Of a DNA stretch of 5,277 nucleotides, positions 1 to 5,070 are shown piece by piece. A program made the translations under genes and the position numbers. Below the pieces are notes generated by a model that saw only the letters and a list, made by a program, of their open reading frames with translations, did not search any database and was not told the origin of the DNA. The stretch is from assembly GCA_020434085.1 (NCBI GenBank), contig JAGRBM010000476.1, positions 1 to 5,277 of the forward strand, read 5' to 3'. This stretch comes from Chrysiogenia bacterium. GTDB lineage: Bacteria; JAGRBM01. How positions within the stretch are numbered: position 1 is the first letter of the stretch; every line of letters starts with the position of its first letter.

Positions 1-156
1 ACGGGGCTGAGCAACCGCTGGAAAGCGACCGAGGAGATGTTCGCGCTGAACTGTCGCCGCCACGGGCTCAACGTCACGGTCGAGGGTGAAGACGAATTCG
101 CCGCGACCCGCGTAGCTTTTCAGCGCCCTCGCTCGCAGATGGAACTGTTCGGGTAG
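1..156 (+). CDS. C-terminal fragment of an unidentified protein with clamp-binding-like tail
   Basis: Frame 1 is open from the window edge and stops with TAG at 154-156, giving 51 residues that begin TGLSNRWKATEEMF and end RPRSQMELFG. The start lies outside the window. I do not recognise the family. The fragment is charged and has no membrane segment. The near-terminal QMELF fits the QxxLF pattern by which many bacterial DNA replication and repair proteins dock on the beta sliding clamp, so a DNA-transaction role is possible, but that is inference from five residues. Codon use is GC-rich, like the rest of the window. The gene converges on the minus-strand flavoprotein gene, with an inverted-repeat element between them. 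I am fairly sure it is coding, because the frame runs cleanly to a stop just before the repeat, and unsure of its function. Confidence 0.6.
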   Translation, partial: TGLSNRWKATEEMFALNCRRHGLNVTVEGEDEFAATRVAFQRPRSQMELFG

Positions 157-164
157 CCTCCCTC

Positions 165-276
165 GTCATTCCGACCGGAGCGAAGCGGAGTGGAGGAATC
201 TAGACGTCGCAGAGCGGCACCGGCAAGTCTGCGTAGCCGGGCGCTTGCGAGATCCCTCGGCTGCGCTCGGGATGAC
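165..276. repeat. Imperfect long inverted repeat (interspersed-repeat type) between convergent genes
   Basis: The left arm at 165-201 starts GTCATTCCGACCGGAGCG and ends GGAGGAATCT. The right arm at 249-276 reads GAGATCCCTCGG, then CTGCGCTCGGGATGAC. The reverse complement of the right arm (GTCATCCCGAGCGCAGC, then CGAGGGATCTC) aligns with the left arm apart from small gaps. The 47-base middle holds further short inverted pairs, such as CGCAGA (208-213) with TCTGCG (228-233). The GTCATTCC...GGAATCT and AGATCCCTCG...GGGATGAC outer sequences resemble intergenic repeats scattered through many high-GC bacterial genomes. It begins 9 bases after one stop codon and ends 9 bases before the other. It could fold into a large hairpin that ends transcription from both sides. 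Whether it is multicopy in this genome cannot be seen here. Confidence 0.7.
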
Positions 277-284
277 GGGAAAAA

Positions 285-1802
285 CTACTTGAAGAGCTTG
301 AAGAAGACCTCGAAGACCTTCTTCGCCGTGGGGGTCAGCCGCTCACGGTTTAATGTGTCGGCGGCTTTCTTCATCACTTCGCCCTGGGTGGGATAGGGGT
401 GGATGGTCGTGGCGATCTTTGACAGGCCGATCTTGTGGGTGATCGCCAGGGCCAGCTCACCGATCATGTCGCCGGCGTGCTCGGCGACAAGCGTGGCACC
501 CAGGATCTGGTCGGTGCCTTCCTTTAAATGCAGGCGCAGGAAACCTTCGGCCTGTCCGTCGAGCCTGGCGCGATCGACGTCGTCCATACCGATGGTGAGT
601 GTCTTCACCTTGTAGCCGGCCTTGATTGCATCCTCTTCGTAGAGGCCCACGTGGGCGATCTCGGGGCTCGTGTAGGTTGCCCACGGCATGACGAGCTTGC
701 TGGCCTTGCCGCGCCCGAAGAACAGGGCGTTGGCGATGACGATGCGCGCCTGCGCGTCGGCAGCGTGGGTGAACTTGTACTCCGAGCAGATGTCCCCACA
801 GGCATAGATCTTCTTGTTGGTGGTGCGCAGCCGGTCATCGACGGTGACGCCCAGTTTGTCGTGGGCGACTCCGGCTTTTTCGAGCCCCAGCCCGTCAGTG
901 TTGGGCGCGCGTCCCACCGCGACGAGGAGCTGGTCGCCGCTCACGCGCTCGCTCTTGCCGCCTCTCTCGAAGTGGATGATGCGCTGCCCCGACTCCTGCT
1001 CGATCTGCGTGAGCTTTGCGCCGCCGATGTATTCCACGCCGTCGCGGGCCATTGCCGCATGCACCACGGCGGCGGCGTCGGCGTCTTCGCGCGGAAGGAT
1101 CTTCTCGGCGATGTCGAGGATCGTCACCTTCGCGCCGAAGCGGGCGAAGGACTGCGCCATCTCGCACCCGATGGGTCCGGCGCCGATCACCAGAAGGTGT
1201 TCGGGCAGCTCGGTGAGTCCGAAGACCGTTTCGTTGGTGAGGTAGTCCACGTCGGCGAGCCCCGGAATCGGCGGTGCGCTGGCGCGCGCGCCCGTGGCGA
1301 TGACCGCGCGGCGGAAGTTCAGCTTCTGGCCGTCCACTTCGACGGTATTGGGGCCGGTGAAACTGCCCTGTCCCAGAAAGACGTCCACACCCAGGTCAGT
1401 GAAGCGCTGCGCGCCGTCGACGTGGGAAATCCCGGCGCGAAGGCGGCGCATGCGCTCCATCGCTGCGGCGAAGTCTCCTTCGCCCGATACGGCCGGGCCG
1501 CCGAAGATTTCCTTCGACTCGCGCGCTGCCTTCCAGGAACGCGCCGCGCCGATGACGCCCTTGGAAGGAACGCAGCCCACGTTGAGACAGTCGCCGCCCA
1601 TGAGATGGCGCTCGACCAGCGCGACCTTCGCGCCAAGGCCCGCCGCGCCCGCCGCGCAGATGAGCCCTGCCGTCCCGGCGCCGACCACCACCAGGTGGTA
1701 GCGATCCTTTGCGGTGGGGTTCTGCCAGTCACCTGGATGGACGTTGGCGATCAGGGCGCGGTTGTGCTCGTCATCGGGAAGGAAGCTGATGGGCTCGCTC
1801 AT
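285..1802 (-). CDS. FAD/NAD(P)-dependent disulfide oxidoreductase, mercuric-reductase-like
   Basis: The 505-residue product is a class I pyridine nucleotide-disulfide oxidoreductase, a soluble flavoenzyme passing electrons from NAD(P)H through FAD to a redox-active cysteine pair. After a 35-residue N-terminal extension come the FAD-binding GAGTAG (41-46), the active-site pair C72 and C77 in GGDCLNVGCVPSK, ATG (169-171), the pyridine-nucleotide fold GAGPIG (207-212), VGRAPN (296-301), ACGD (334-337) and a C-terminal dimerisation domain. At the C-terminal active-site position the sequence is HPYPTQGE (468-475): tyrosine stands where lipoamide dehydrogenase and glutathione reductase have the catalytic His before Pro-Thr, as in MerA. 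There is no N-terminal HMA domain and no C-terminal cysteine pair, so true mercuric reductase activity is unlikely and the substrate is unknown. The ATG at 1802 follows AAGGA with a 6-base spacer. It lies 39 bases after the TVP38/TMEM64 gene, the same strand and order as in fused homologues. Confidence 0.93.
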   Translation of the reverse strand: MSEPISFLPDDEHNRALIANVHPGDWQNPTAKDRYHLVVVGAGTAGLICAAGAAGLGAKVALVERHLMGGDCLNVGCVPSKGVIGAARSWKAARESKEIFGGPAVSGEGDFAAAMERMRRLRAGISHVDGAQRFTDLGVDVFLGQGSFTGPNTVEVDGQKLNFRRAVIATGARASAPPIPGLADVDYLTNETVFGLTELPEHLLVIGAGPIGCEMAQSFARFGAKVTILDIAEKILPREDADAAAVVHAAMARDGVEYIGGAKLTQIEQESGQRIIHFERGGKSERVSGDQLLVAVGRAPNTDGLGLEKAGVAHDKLGVTVDDRLRTTNKKIYACGDICSEYKFTHAADAQARIVIANALFFGRGKASKLVMPWATYTSPEIAHVGLYEEDAIKAGYKVKTLTIGMDDVDRARLDGQAEGFLRLHLKEGTDQILGATLVAEHAGDMIGELALAITHKIGLSKIATTIHPYPTQGEVMKKAADTLNRERLTPTAKKVFEVFFKLFK

Positions 1803-1841
1803 GGGGAGTCCTTTCGGAGTTGGAGAAATCCAGGGCGCCGC

Positions 1842-2585
1842 TCAGGCCACTTCTTCGCCGGCGGCTTCGGAGAGCGCGCGGCGGGCGATGCGGGTGATCA
1901 AAACGGTGACGACGAGAGTCGCGACAAGGCCCACGCCGAAGAGGATGTTCGAGGCCATGCTACGCTCTGGTGCCTGACCGCCGGCGAGTGCGGCAAGGTC
2001 GCCGATGGCGGCGCCGCCGTAGACGTAGAGCACCGTGCCGGGAATCATGCCCAGGTGGGCAATGACGTAATCGCGCAGGCTCACCTTGGTGAGGCCCAGC
2101 GCGTAGTTGAGCAGGTTGAAGGGAAAGGCCGGGGAGAGGCGTAGCAGGAATGCGATCTTCAAACCGTTGTCGCCGATGGCGCGGTCGATGGCGGCAAACT
2201 TGGGATCGCCCTCGACCTTTGCCGCGACCCAGCGGCGCGCAAAATGTCGCGCGATCAGGAAGGCCAGCGTCGCGCCCACGGTGGCGCCGACATAGACGAC
2301 GATCGAGCCCTGCACCACTCCGAAGATGATCCCACCCGCCAGCGTGAGCAGCGAGCCTGGCACGAAGGCGACCGCGGCGAGGGCATAGACGGCGGCAAAG
2401 ACAGCCGCGCTCCACGCGCCAAAACTCTTGACCCACTCGGCAACGTTGACGAGGTAGCCTGCCGCCTGGCGCCCGCCCAGGACGAGGCCGACAACAACTA
2501 CCGCCAGGATCACCAGCTTGAGCACCGGGGATCTGGACTCCTGCGGGGCGGCTGGATCGGAGGCGCTTGCGGCCTGTTCGCTCAT
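1842..2585 (-). CDS. TVP38/TMEM64 family membrane protein (VTT/SNARE-associated domain)
   Basis: The 247-residue polytopic inner-membrane protein belongs to the TVP38/TMEM64 (DedA-superfamily, VTT domain) family. A polar 20-residue N-terminus precedes a first hydrophobic segment (about 21-38), followed by segments near 56-74, 76-112, 175-198 and 212-231. The family signatures are present: VPGSLLTLAGGIIFG (75-89) with its Pro-Gly re-entrant motif, and RLSPAFPFNLLNYALG (149-164), followed by the Leu-Arg-Asp-Tyr stretch. DedA-superfamily proteins are linked to lipid scrambling or transport and membrane homeostasis; the role of this subfamily is not settled. The frame stays open upstream to 3059, but that part is arginine-rich shadow of bufC. 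The ATG at 2585 is chosen because it follows a good Shine-Dalgarno (AAGGGAGACCAG before the ATG) and gives the family's usual length. It leads a two-gene unit with the flavoprotein, and homologous pairs occur as single fused proteins in other bacteria. Confidence 0.92.
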   Translation of the reverse strand: MSEQAASASDPAAPQESRSPVLKLVILAVVVVGLVLGGRQAAGYLVNVAEWVKSFGAWSAAVFAAVYALAAVAFVPGSLLTLAGGIIFGVVQGSIVVYVGATVGATLAFLIARHFARRWVAAKVEGDPKFAAIDRAIGDNGLKIAFLLRLSPAFPFNLLNYALGLTKVSLRDYVIAHLGMIPGTVLYVYGGAAIGDLAALAGGQAPERSMASNILFGVGLVATLVVTVLITRIARRALSEAAGEEVA

Positions 2586-2597
2586 CTGGTCTCCCTT

Positions 2598-2618
2598 CGC
2601 GCTCTTGCAGGAAGCGCG
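2598..2618. other. Short stem-loop in the leader of the TVP38/TMEM64 gene
   Basis: CGCGCT (2598-2603) and AGCGCG (2613-2618) are exact inverted repeats around a 9-base loop. The element sits just upstream of the Shine-Dalgarno of the membrane-protein gene in the minus-strand transcript, so it could affect translation initiation. It is short, and such stems arise by chance in GC-rich DNA. Confidence 0.25.
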
Positions 2619-2653
2619 GTTTTTGCGGTGAAACGAAGCTGTATTGAGACTAC

Positions 2654-2688
2654 CAGAGAAGGGGGCCCGGGTATTCCAGGCTTCTCTG
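2654..2688. other. Stem-loop between bufC and the TVP38/TMEM64 gene
   Basis: CAGAGAAG (2654-2661) and CTTCTCTG (2681-2688) form a perfect 8-bp stem around a 19-base GC-rich loop containing GGGCCC. No T-run follows on the minus strand, so it is not a convincing rho-independent terminator. If the promoter proposed at 2696-2724 is real, this hairpin would lie at the very 5' end of the VTT-flavoprotein transcript, where it might stabilise the mRNA. Confidence 0.35.
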
Positions 2689-2689
2689 A

Positions 2690-2708
2690 ATTGCAGGTAT
2701 ACTGCAAT
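2690..2708. promoter_or_regulatory. Palindromic operator-like site overlapping a promoter
   Basis: ATTGCAG (2690-2696) and CTGCAAT (2702-2708) are perfect 7-bp inverted repeats around the 5-base centre GTATA, in an AT-rich island (2689-2719) that contrasts with the GC-rich surroundings. It lies directly downstream of the bufC stop codon and covers the -10 of the candidate promoter for the VTT-flavoprotein pair. That placement is typical of a site for a dimeric transcriptional repressor. No regulator gene is present in the window and I cannot assign the site to a known family. Confidence 0.45.
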
Positions 2709-2724
2709 ATATAAAATCAGGCAA
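2696..2724 (-). promoter_or_regulatory. Candidate sigma-70-type promoter for the TVP38/TMEM64-flavoprotein pair
   Basis: On the minus strand TTGCCT (2719-2724) is followed 17 bases later by TATACC (2696-2701). These match 4 of 6 positions each of the -35 (TTGACA) and -10 (TATAAT) consensus, with an ideal spacer. The region is unusually AT-rich for this window. The -35 element overlaps the bufC stop codon. The predicted transcript start would be about 100 bases upstream of the ATG at 2585, giving a leader that holds the hairpins at 2654-2688 and 2598-2618. This would let the pair be expressed independently of the bufferin cassette. The prediction is by eye. Confidence 0.4.
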
Positions 2725-3544
2725 GTAAGAGGAGTTCTTCGCCCACCCAGCCGGCCAGGGCCTGCGCCGCGTGCTGGGCTGCAGCCTCGATGTGGTCTTC
2801 GGCACCTGCAAAGCTCTCGCAGATCTGCGCGAAGGACGCTCCGGCAAAGAGCTGGCGAAGGCGAGGCTGTTCCTCGGCGCTCACCAGGCGGTGCCAGACC
2901 TTGAACTCGCGCCGCCAGACCAGCACGCAGGTCGGGGCAGGGGTGATCTCCGGGACCTCGCCCTCGTCCCAGATGAGCGGGCGCCACAGGTCGGTGACCG
3001 GCCACTCCAGATCGATGAGCCGCGCAGCGGGCACGGGGCGGAACGTCAGCTCTGCCCACTGCTCGGGCGCGATGGCCGCGAGATCATCGCTGGTGAGCGG
3101 CGTTGCCGCTGCGCGATCGAAGACCTCGTCGCGGGTGCGCTCGAGTGTCGCGAGATCGGCGGCGAAGGGAAAGGGCTCAATGATCGGCGCGTAGGTCTTC
3201 AGGAAGTCGGCCACGTGCATGCCCACATCGCGCACCGAAGGTGAGGTCGAGGGATGCGCCACAAGGTAGTCACGGGTGAGCTGGGCGAAGGTTTTGTCGC
3301 CGACCAGTGCGAGCAGCCCGCGGTAGTCGTTTCGCAGGATGTCGAGCAGCCGATAGTAATACATGTCGGCGTAGCGCTGGAGGCGGTCGGCCGCGATCTC
3401 CGGCGTGGCGCCGCGAATGAGCGCGTTGAGCGGGCCGGTGGCGGGGTTGCCCGCGCGCAGCTCCTCGATGGCACGCGCAACGCCGCCGGGCGCGGTGATC
3501 AGGGCGAAGACCTGACGCTGGGTTTCTTCGAGGGAGTTACTCAC
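2717..3544 (-). CDS. bufC: BufC/HvfC-type DUF2063 protein, partner of the MNIO enzyme
   Basis: The 275-residue protein carries an N-terminal DUF2063 domain (annotated in databases as a putative DNA-binding domain). The pattern is RLQRYADMYYYRLLDIL (54-70), then NDYRGLLALVG (72-82), then the Tyr-Leu-x-x-His-Pro-Ser-x-Ser-Pro-Ser-Val stretch at 93-104 and VADFL (111-115). A less conserved C-terminal region (about 150-275), rich in tryptophan and arginine, follows. In characterised bufferin systems the DUF2063 protein works with the DUF692 enzyme as a partner that helps bind or present the precursor peptide. Despite the domain's name, a DNA-binding role is not established. It starts with GTG at 3544-3542, and the start overlaps the bufB stop by 8 bases (GTGAGTAA), which implies translational coupling. 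Length and domain order fit the family. It could equally be called HvfC; the Buf name rests on the neighbouring precursor type. Confidence 0.9.
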   Translation of the reverse strand: MSNSLEETQRQVFALITAPGGVARAIEELRAGNPATGPLNALIRGATPEIAADRLQRYADMYYYRLLDILRNDYRGLLALVGDKTFAQLTRDYLVAHPSTSPSVRDVGMHVADFLKTYAPIIEPFPFAADLATLERTRDEVFDRAAATPLTSDDLAAIAPEQWAELTFRPVPAARLIDLEWPVTDLWRPLIWDEGEVPEITPAPTCVLVWRREFKVWHRLVSAEEQPRLRQLFAGASFAQICESFAGAEDHIEAAAQHAAQALAGWVGEELLLLA

Positions 3545-4367
3545 CGAGAATCCCCGCTTCGATCTTGGCCGCGCGTTTGGATTCGGCGATGAGCTCTTCC
3601 CACTCGGGGATTTCCTCGTCCCATTCGATGAGCGCCGGGACTTTCCCGAAGCGCCGCACCGCGCGCTCGTAGAGTTTCCAGACGGGATCGGGCACCGGCC
3701 CCACGTGGGAGTCGAGAATCCACCCGTCCTTGGGCGTGTGCCCGGCCAGGTGGAACTGGCCGACCTGTTCGGGCGGGATGGCGTCGATGTAGAGCTCGGG
3801 CGAGAAGTCGTGGTTGACCGAGCTCACGTAGATGTTGTTCACGTCGAGCAGAATGCCGCAGTCGGTGCGTTTGGAGATTTCGGCAAGAAATTCCCACTCG
3901 GGCATGTCGCTGGTTTCGTAAGTCACGTAGCTCGAAACATTCTCCAGCATGAACTGGCGCCCGAGGCGCTGCTGTACCTGATCGACACGCTCGCACACAT
4001 GGCGAAGGGTGTCTTCGTTATAGGGAAGGGGCAGCAGGTCGTGGGCGTACTTCCCCTCGATGCCGCCCCAGCACAGATGATCGGAAACCCAGGCCGGTTC
4101 GAGCCTTTCGATGAGGGTTTCCAGCCGTTGCAGGTAGCGCTCGTTGAGCGGGTCGGTCCCGCCGATACCCAGCGAGACGCCGTGGCAAACCACTGGGACT
4201 GCCGCGCGCATTTTCTCCAGCACGGCCCAGGGGCGACCGCCGGGCTCGATAAAGTTTTCGGAAATGACCTCGAACCAGCTCACCCCGTCCGGATCGTGCT
4301 CCAGCAGGTGGCTGTAGTGGACGTTGCGAAGCCCAACGCCGTGTCCGAGATCCTGTCGTTTCCACAT
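3537..4367 (-). CDS. bufB: BufB-type multinuclear non-heme iron-dependent oxidase (MNIO, DUF692)
   Basis: The 276-residue TIM-barrel enzyme of the DUF692 family (MbnB, TglH, ChrH, HvfB and BufB relatives) oxidatively modifies cysteines of ribosomally made peptides in the cytoplasm, using two or three iron atoms and oxygen. Expected family motifs appear in order: GVGLR (10-14), WFEVISENF (31-39), the His of CHGVSLGIGG (H62), SDHLCWGG (D96, H97), LENVSSY (E142, N143), LLDVNNIYVSSVNH (D175, N177, N178, H186), FHLAGH (H206, H210), DSHVGPV (D219, H221) and LIEWD (E248). All putative metal ligands look intact. The frame is open to 4694, but the upstream part is low-complexity Pro/Ala/Arg shadow. 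The ATG at 4367 gives the family's normal N-terminus, has GAGGA 10 bases upstream and sits just ahead of GVGLR. It lies 85 bases after bufA and overlaps bufC. Assignment to BufB rather than HvfB comes from the precursor type. Confidence 0.94.
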   Translation of the reverse strand: MWKRQDLGHGVGLRNVHYSHLLEHDPDGVSWFEVISENFIEPGGRPWAVLEKMRAAVPVVCHGVSLGIGGTDPLNERYLQRLETLIERLEPAWVSDHLCWGGIEGKYAHDLLPLPYNEDTLRHVCERVDQVQQRLGRQFMLENVSSYVTYETSDMPEWEFLAEISKRTDCGILLDVNNIYVSSVNHDFSPELYIDAIPPEQVGQFHLAGHTPKDGWILDSHVGPVPDPVWKLYERAVRRFGKVPALIEWDEEIPEWEELIAESKRAAKIEAGILGE

Positions 4368-4389
4368 GATGCCTGGGTCCTCAAAGGGA

Positions 4390-4427
4390 GCGGGCGCTCC
4401 ATCGCCGCTTGCCGGTGGAGCGCCCGC
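4390..4427. other. Strong stem-loop between bufA and bufB
   Basis: GCGGGCGCTCCA (4390-4401) and TGGAGCGCCCGC (4416-4427) are perfect 12-bp inverted repeats around a 14-base loop. The hairpin lies in the 85-base gap between the precursor gene and its modifying enzyme. On the minus strand it is followed only by CTCCCTTTGAGG, too weak a T-tract for an efficient intrinsic terminator. RiPP operons often have such a partial terminator or mRNA-stabilising hairpin after the precursor gene, giving far more peptide than enzyme. That role is inferred here. Confidence 0.6.
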
Positions 4428-4452
4428 CCGAAGAACTTGATGTGGCGCGCGG

Positions 4453-4722
4453 TTACTCGAGAACCGTGCCGCCCTTTTCCTTGCACTCGTGCGCGGGGGC
4501 CATGATCCAGCCCTTGCCCTTGCATTCATTCTTGCCGTGGCAGGAATGATCGGCGGCGGCGCAGGCGCTTTCGCCCTTGCAGGAGTTGATGCCCTGGCAC
4601 TTGACCGGTGCGTCGGAATCCTCGAGCGGGGCGACGCCGGAGGCGGCGTGCGCGGTGACGGCCGCGCCGAAAAATCCGGCGGCAGCGGCGGCAATGAGTG
4701 CTCCCTTGAGTGGCTTGTTCAT
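4453..4722 (-). CDS. bufA: Bufferin-type precursor peptide (BufA2-like) with signal peptide and six cysteines
   Basis: The 89-residue secreted peptide is the likely substrate of the adjacent MNIO enzyme. The N-terminus MNKPLKGALIAAAAAGFFGA is a classical Sec signal peptide, with a likely cleavage after AHA (residues 24-26). The mature part of about 63 residues has six cysteines: C42, C48, C54, C61, C67 and C80. Two copies of a C-x-G-x-N-x-C-K-G unit appear, KCQGINSCKG (41-50) and SCHGKNECKG (60-69), before a tail ending CKEKGGTVLE. Bufferins are periplasmic copper-binding RiPPs; in characterised members the MNIO enzyme converts cysteines to thiooxazole-type groups. The frame opens 12 codons earlier with another ATG, but 4722 is chosen because it starts the signal peptide directly and has AGAGAGGGA 6 bases upstream. 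I recall this cysteine pattern as that of the BufA2 subgroup rather than BufA1; this is from memory and moderately sure. The metal bound is inferred. Confidence 0.88.
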   Translation of the reverse strand: MNKPLKGALIAAAAAGFFGAAVTAHAASGVAPLEDSDAPVKCQGINSCKGESACAAADHSCHGKNECKGKGWIMAPAHECKEKGGTVLE

Positions 4723-4813
4723 CTGTGATCCCTCTCTACGACTGGTTGGTGGTATCACGCGCCTTCACCACGCAGACACCGGGGGTTGATCTTTCTTTGC
4801 CTCGGACCGGGAT

Positions 4814-4843
4814 ATTTTCCGCACAGGTGGCGGGGGTTTTCAA
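4814..4843 (-). promoter_or_regulatory. Candidate promoter for the bufA-bufB-bufC operon
   Basis: On the minus strand TTGAAA (4838-4843, 5 of 6 to the -35 consensus) is followed after 18 bases by GAAAAT (4814-4819, 4 of 6 to the -10 consensus). It lies between the terminator at 4875-4896 and bufA, where an operon promoter is needed, and predicts a leader of about 85 bases. Bufferin operons elsewhere can be driven by an ECF sigma factor. I looked for an AAC...CGT-type pair at proper spacing and did not find a convincing one. The match is weak. Confidence 0.3.
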
Positions 4844-4874
4844 GCGCCGCCGGCTGTTTGGCCTGAAAGTGAAA

Positions 4875-4896
4875 GGGGGCTTCAAAAGAAGCCCCC
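4875..4896 (-). terminator. Intrinsic terminator of the second cysteine-rich peptide gene
   Basis: GGGGGCTTC (4875-4883) and GAAGCCCCC (4888-4896) form a perfect 9-bp stem with a 4-base loop. Read on the minus strand the loop is TTTT and the stem is followed by TTTCACTTTC. It starts 28 bases after the stop codon of the cysteine-rich ORF at 4925. On the plus strand no T-run follows, so the minus strand is the functional direction. It supports the cysteine-rich ORF as a real transcribed gene, separate from the bufA operon. Confidence 0.8.
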
Positions 4897-4924
4897 CGGT
4901 CACTGCATTTCAGCAAGCTGCGAC

Positions 4925-5070
4925 TCAGGAGTTGCAGCTATTGGCACCCTTGCAGCTGTTGCCCGAGGATTCGCCCTCGGGGGCAGCCTCGGCACCGTTG
5001 CAGGAGTTCGCGCCGCTGCAGGAGTTCTCCGGTTTGGCCTCTTCCGTTGCACCGTTGCAGCTATGTGCAC
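4925..5070 (-). CDS. C-terminal part of a cysteine-rich low-complexity peptide, possible second RiPP substrate
   Basis: The minus-strand frame ends with TGA at 4925-4927. Its last 47 or so residues are low complexity: AHSCNGAT, then NSCSGANSCNGA, an acidic linker rich in Glu, Ala and Gly, then NSCKGANSCNS. Five cysteines lie in SC(N/S/K)G or NSCN contexts, two of them as doubled NSCxGANSC units. NSCKG also occurs in BufA, suggesting the same enzyme might modify both. The formal ORF reaches 5134, but it has only a TTG start and a poor N-terminus (MASSASATGCTSF, shown with the initiator as Met) with no basic residue or usable signal peptide. That part lies in DNA that looks foreign on the other strand, so I end the supported region near 5070 and treat the gene as lacking its 5' end. 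The intrinsic terminator downstream supports transcription. No known family can be assigned firmly; HvfA/BufA-like is the best guess. Confidence 0.6.

Noticed and set aside
285-1802. Calling the flavoprotein a true mercuric reductase (merA) or lipoamide dehydrogenase (lpdA)
   Set aside because: It lacks the HMA domain and C-terminal Cys pair of MerA and the catalytic His of Lpd, and no mer or 2-oxoacid dehydrogenase genes are nearby.
528-2144. 538-codon plus-strand ORF
   Set aside because: It lies antisense to two strongly conserved genes and runs across their intergenic gap. Long antisense ORFs are expected in GC-rich coding DNA, and it shows no recognisable domain.
2586-3059. N-terminal extension of the TVP38/TMEM64 protein to 405 residues
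   Set aside because: The extension is arginine- and proline-rich out-of-frame reading of bufC. A good Shine-Dalgarno and a family-typical N-terminus mark the start at 2585.
4368-4694. N-terminal extension of BufB to 385 residues
   Set aside because: The extra part is low-complexity Pro/Ala/Arg/Ser sequence overlapping bufA in another frame. The ATG at 4367 gives the normal DUF692 N-terminus with a ribosome site.
4741-4813. ECF-type (AAC...CGT) promoter upstream of bufA
   Set aside because: AAC and CGT motifs occur, but not at the spacing expected for an ECF promoter.
5065-5070. GTGCAC palindrome at the suspected junction as a cloning or ligation scar
   Set aside because: A 6-base site is expected by chance and nothing else supports a restriction-ligation origin.
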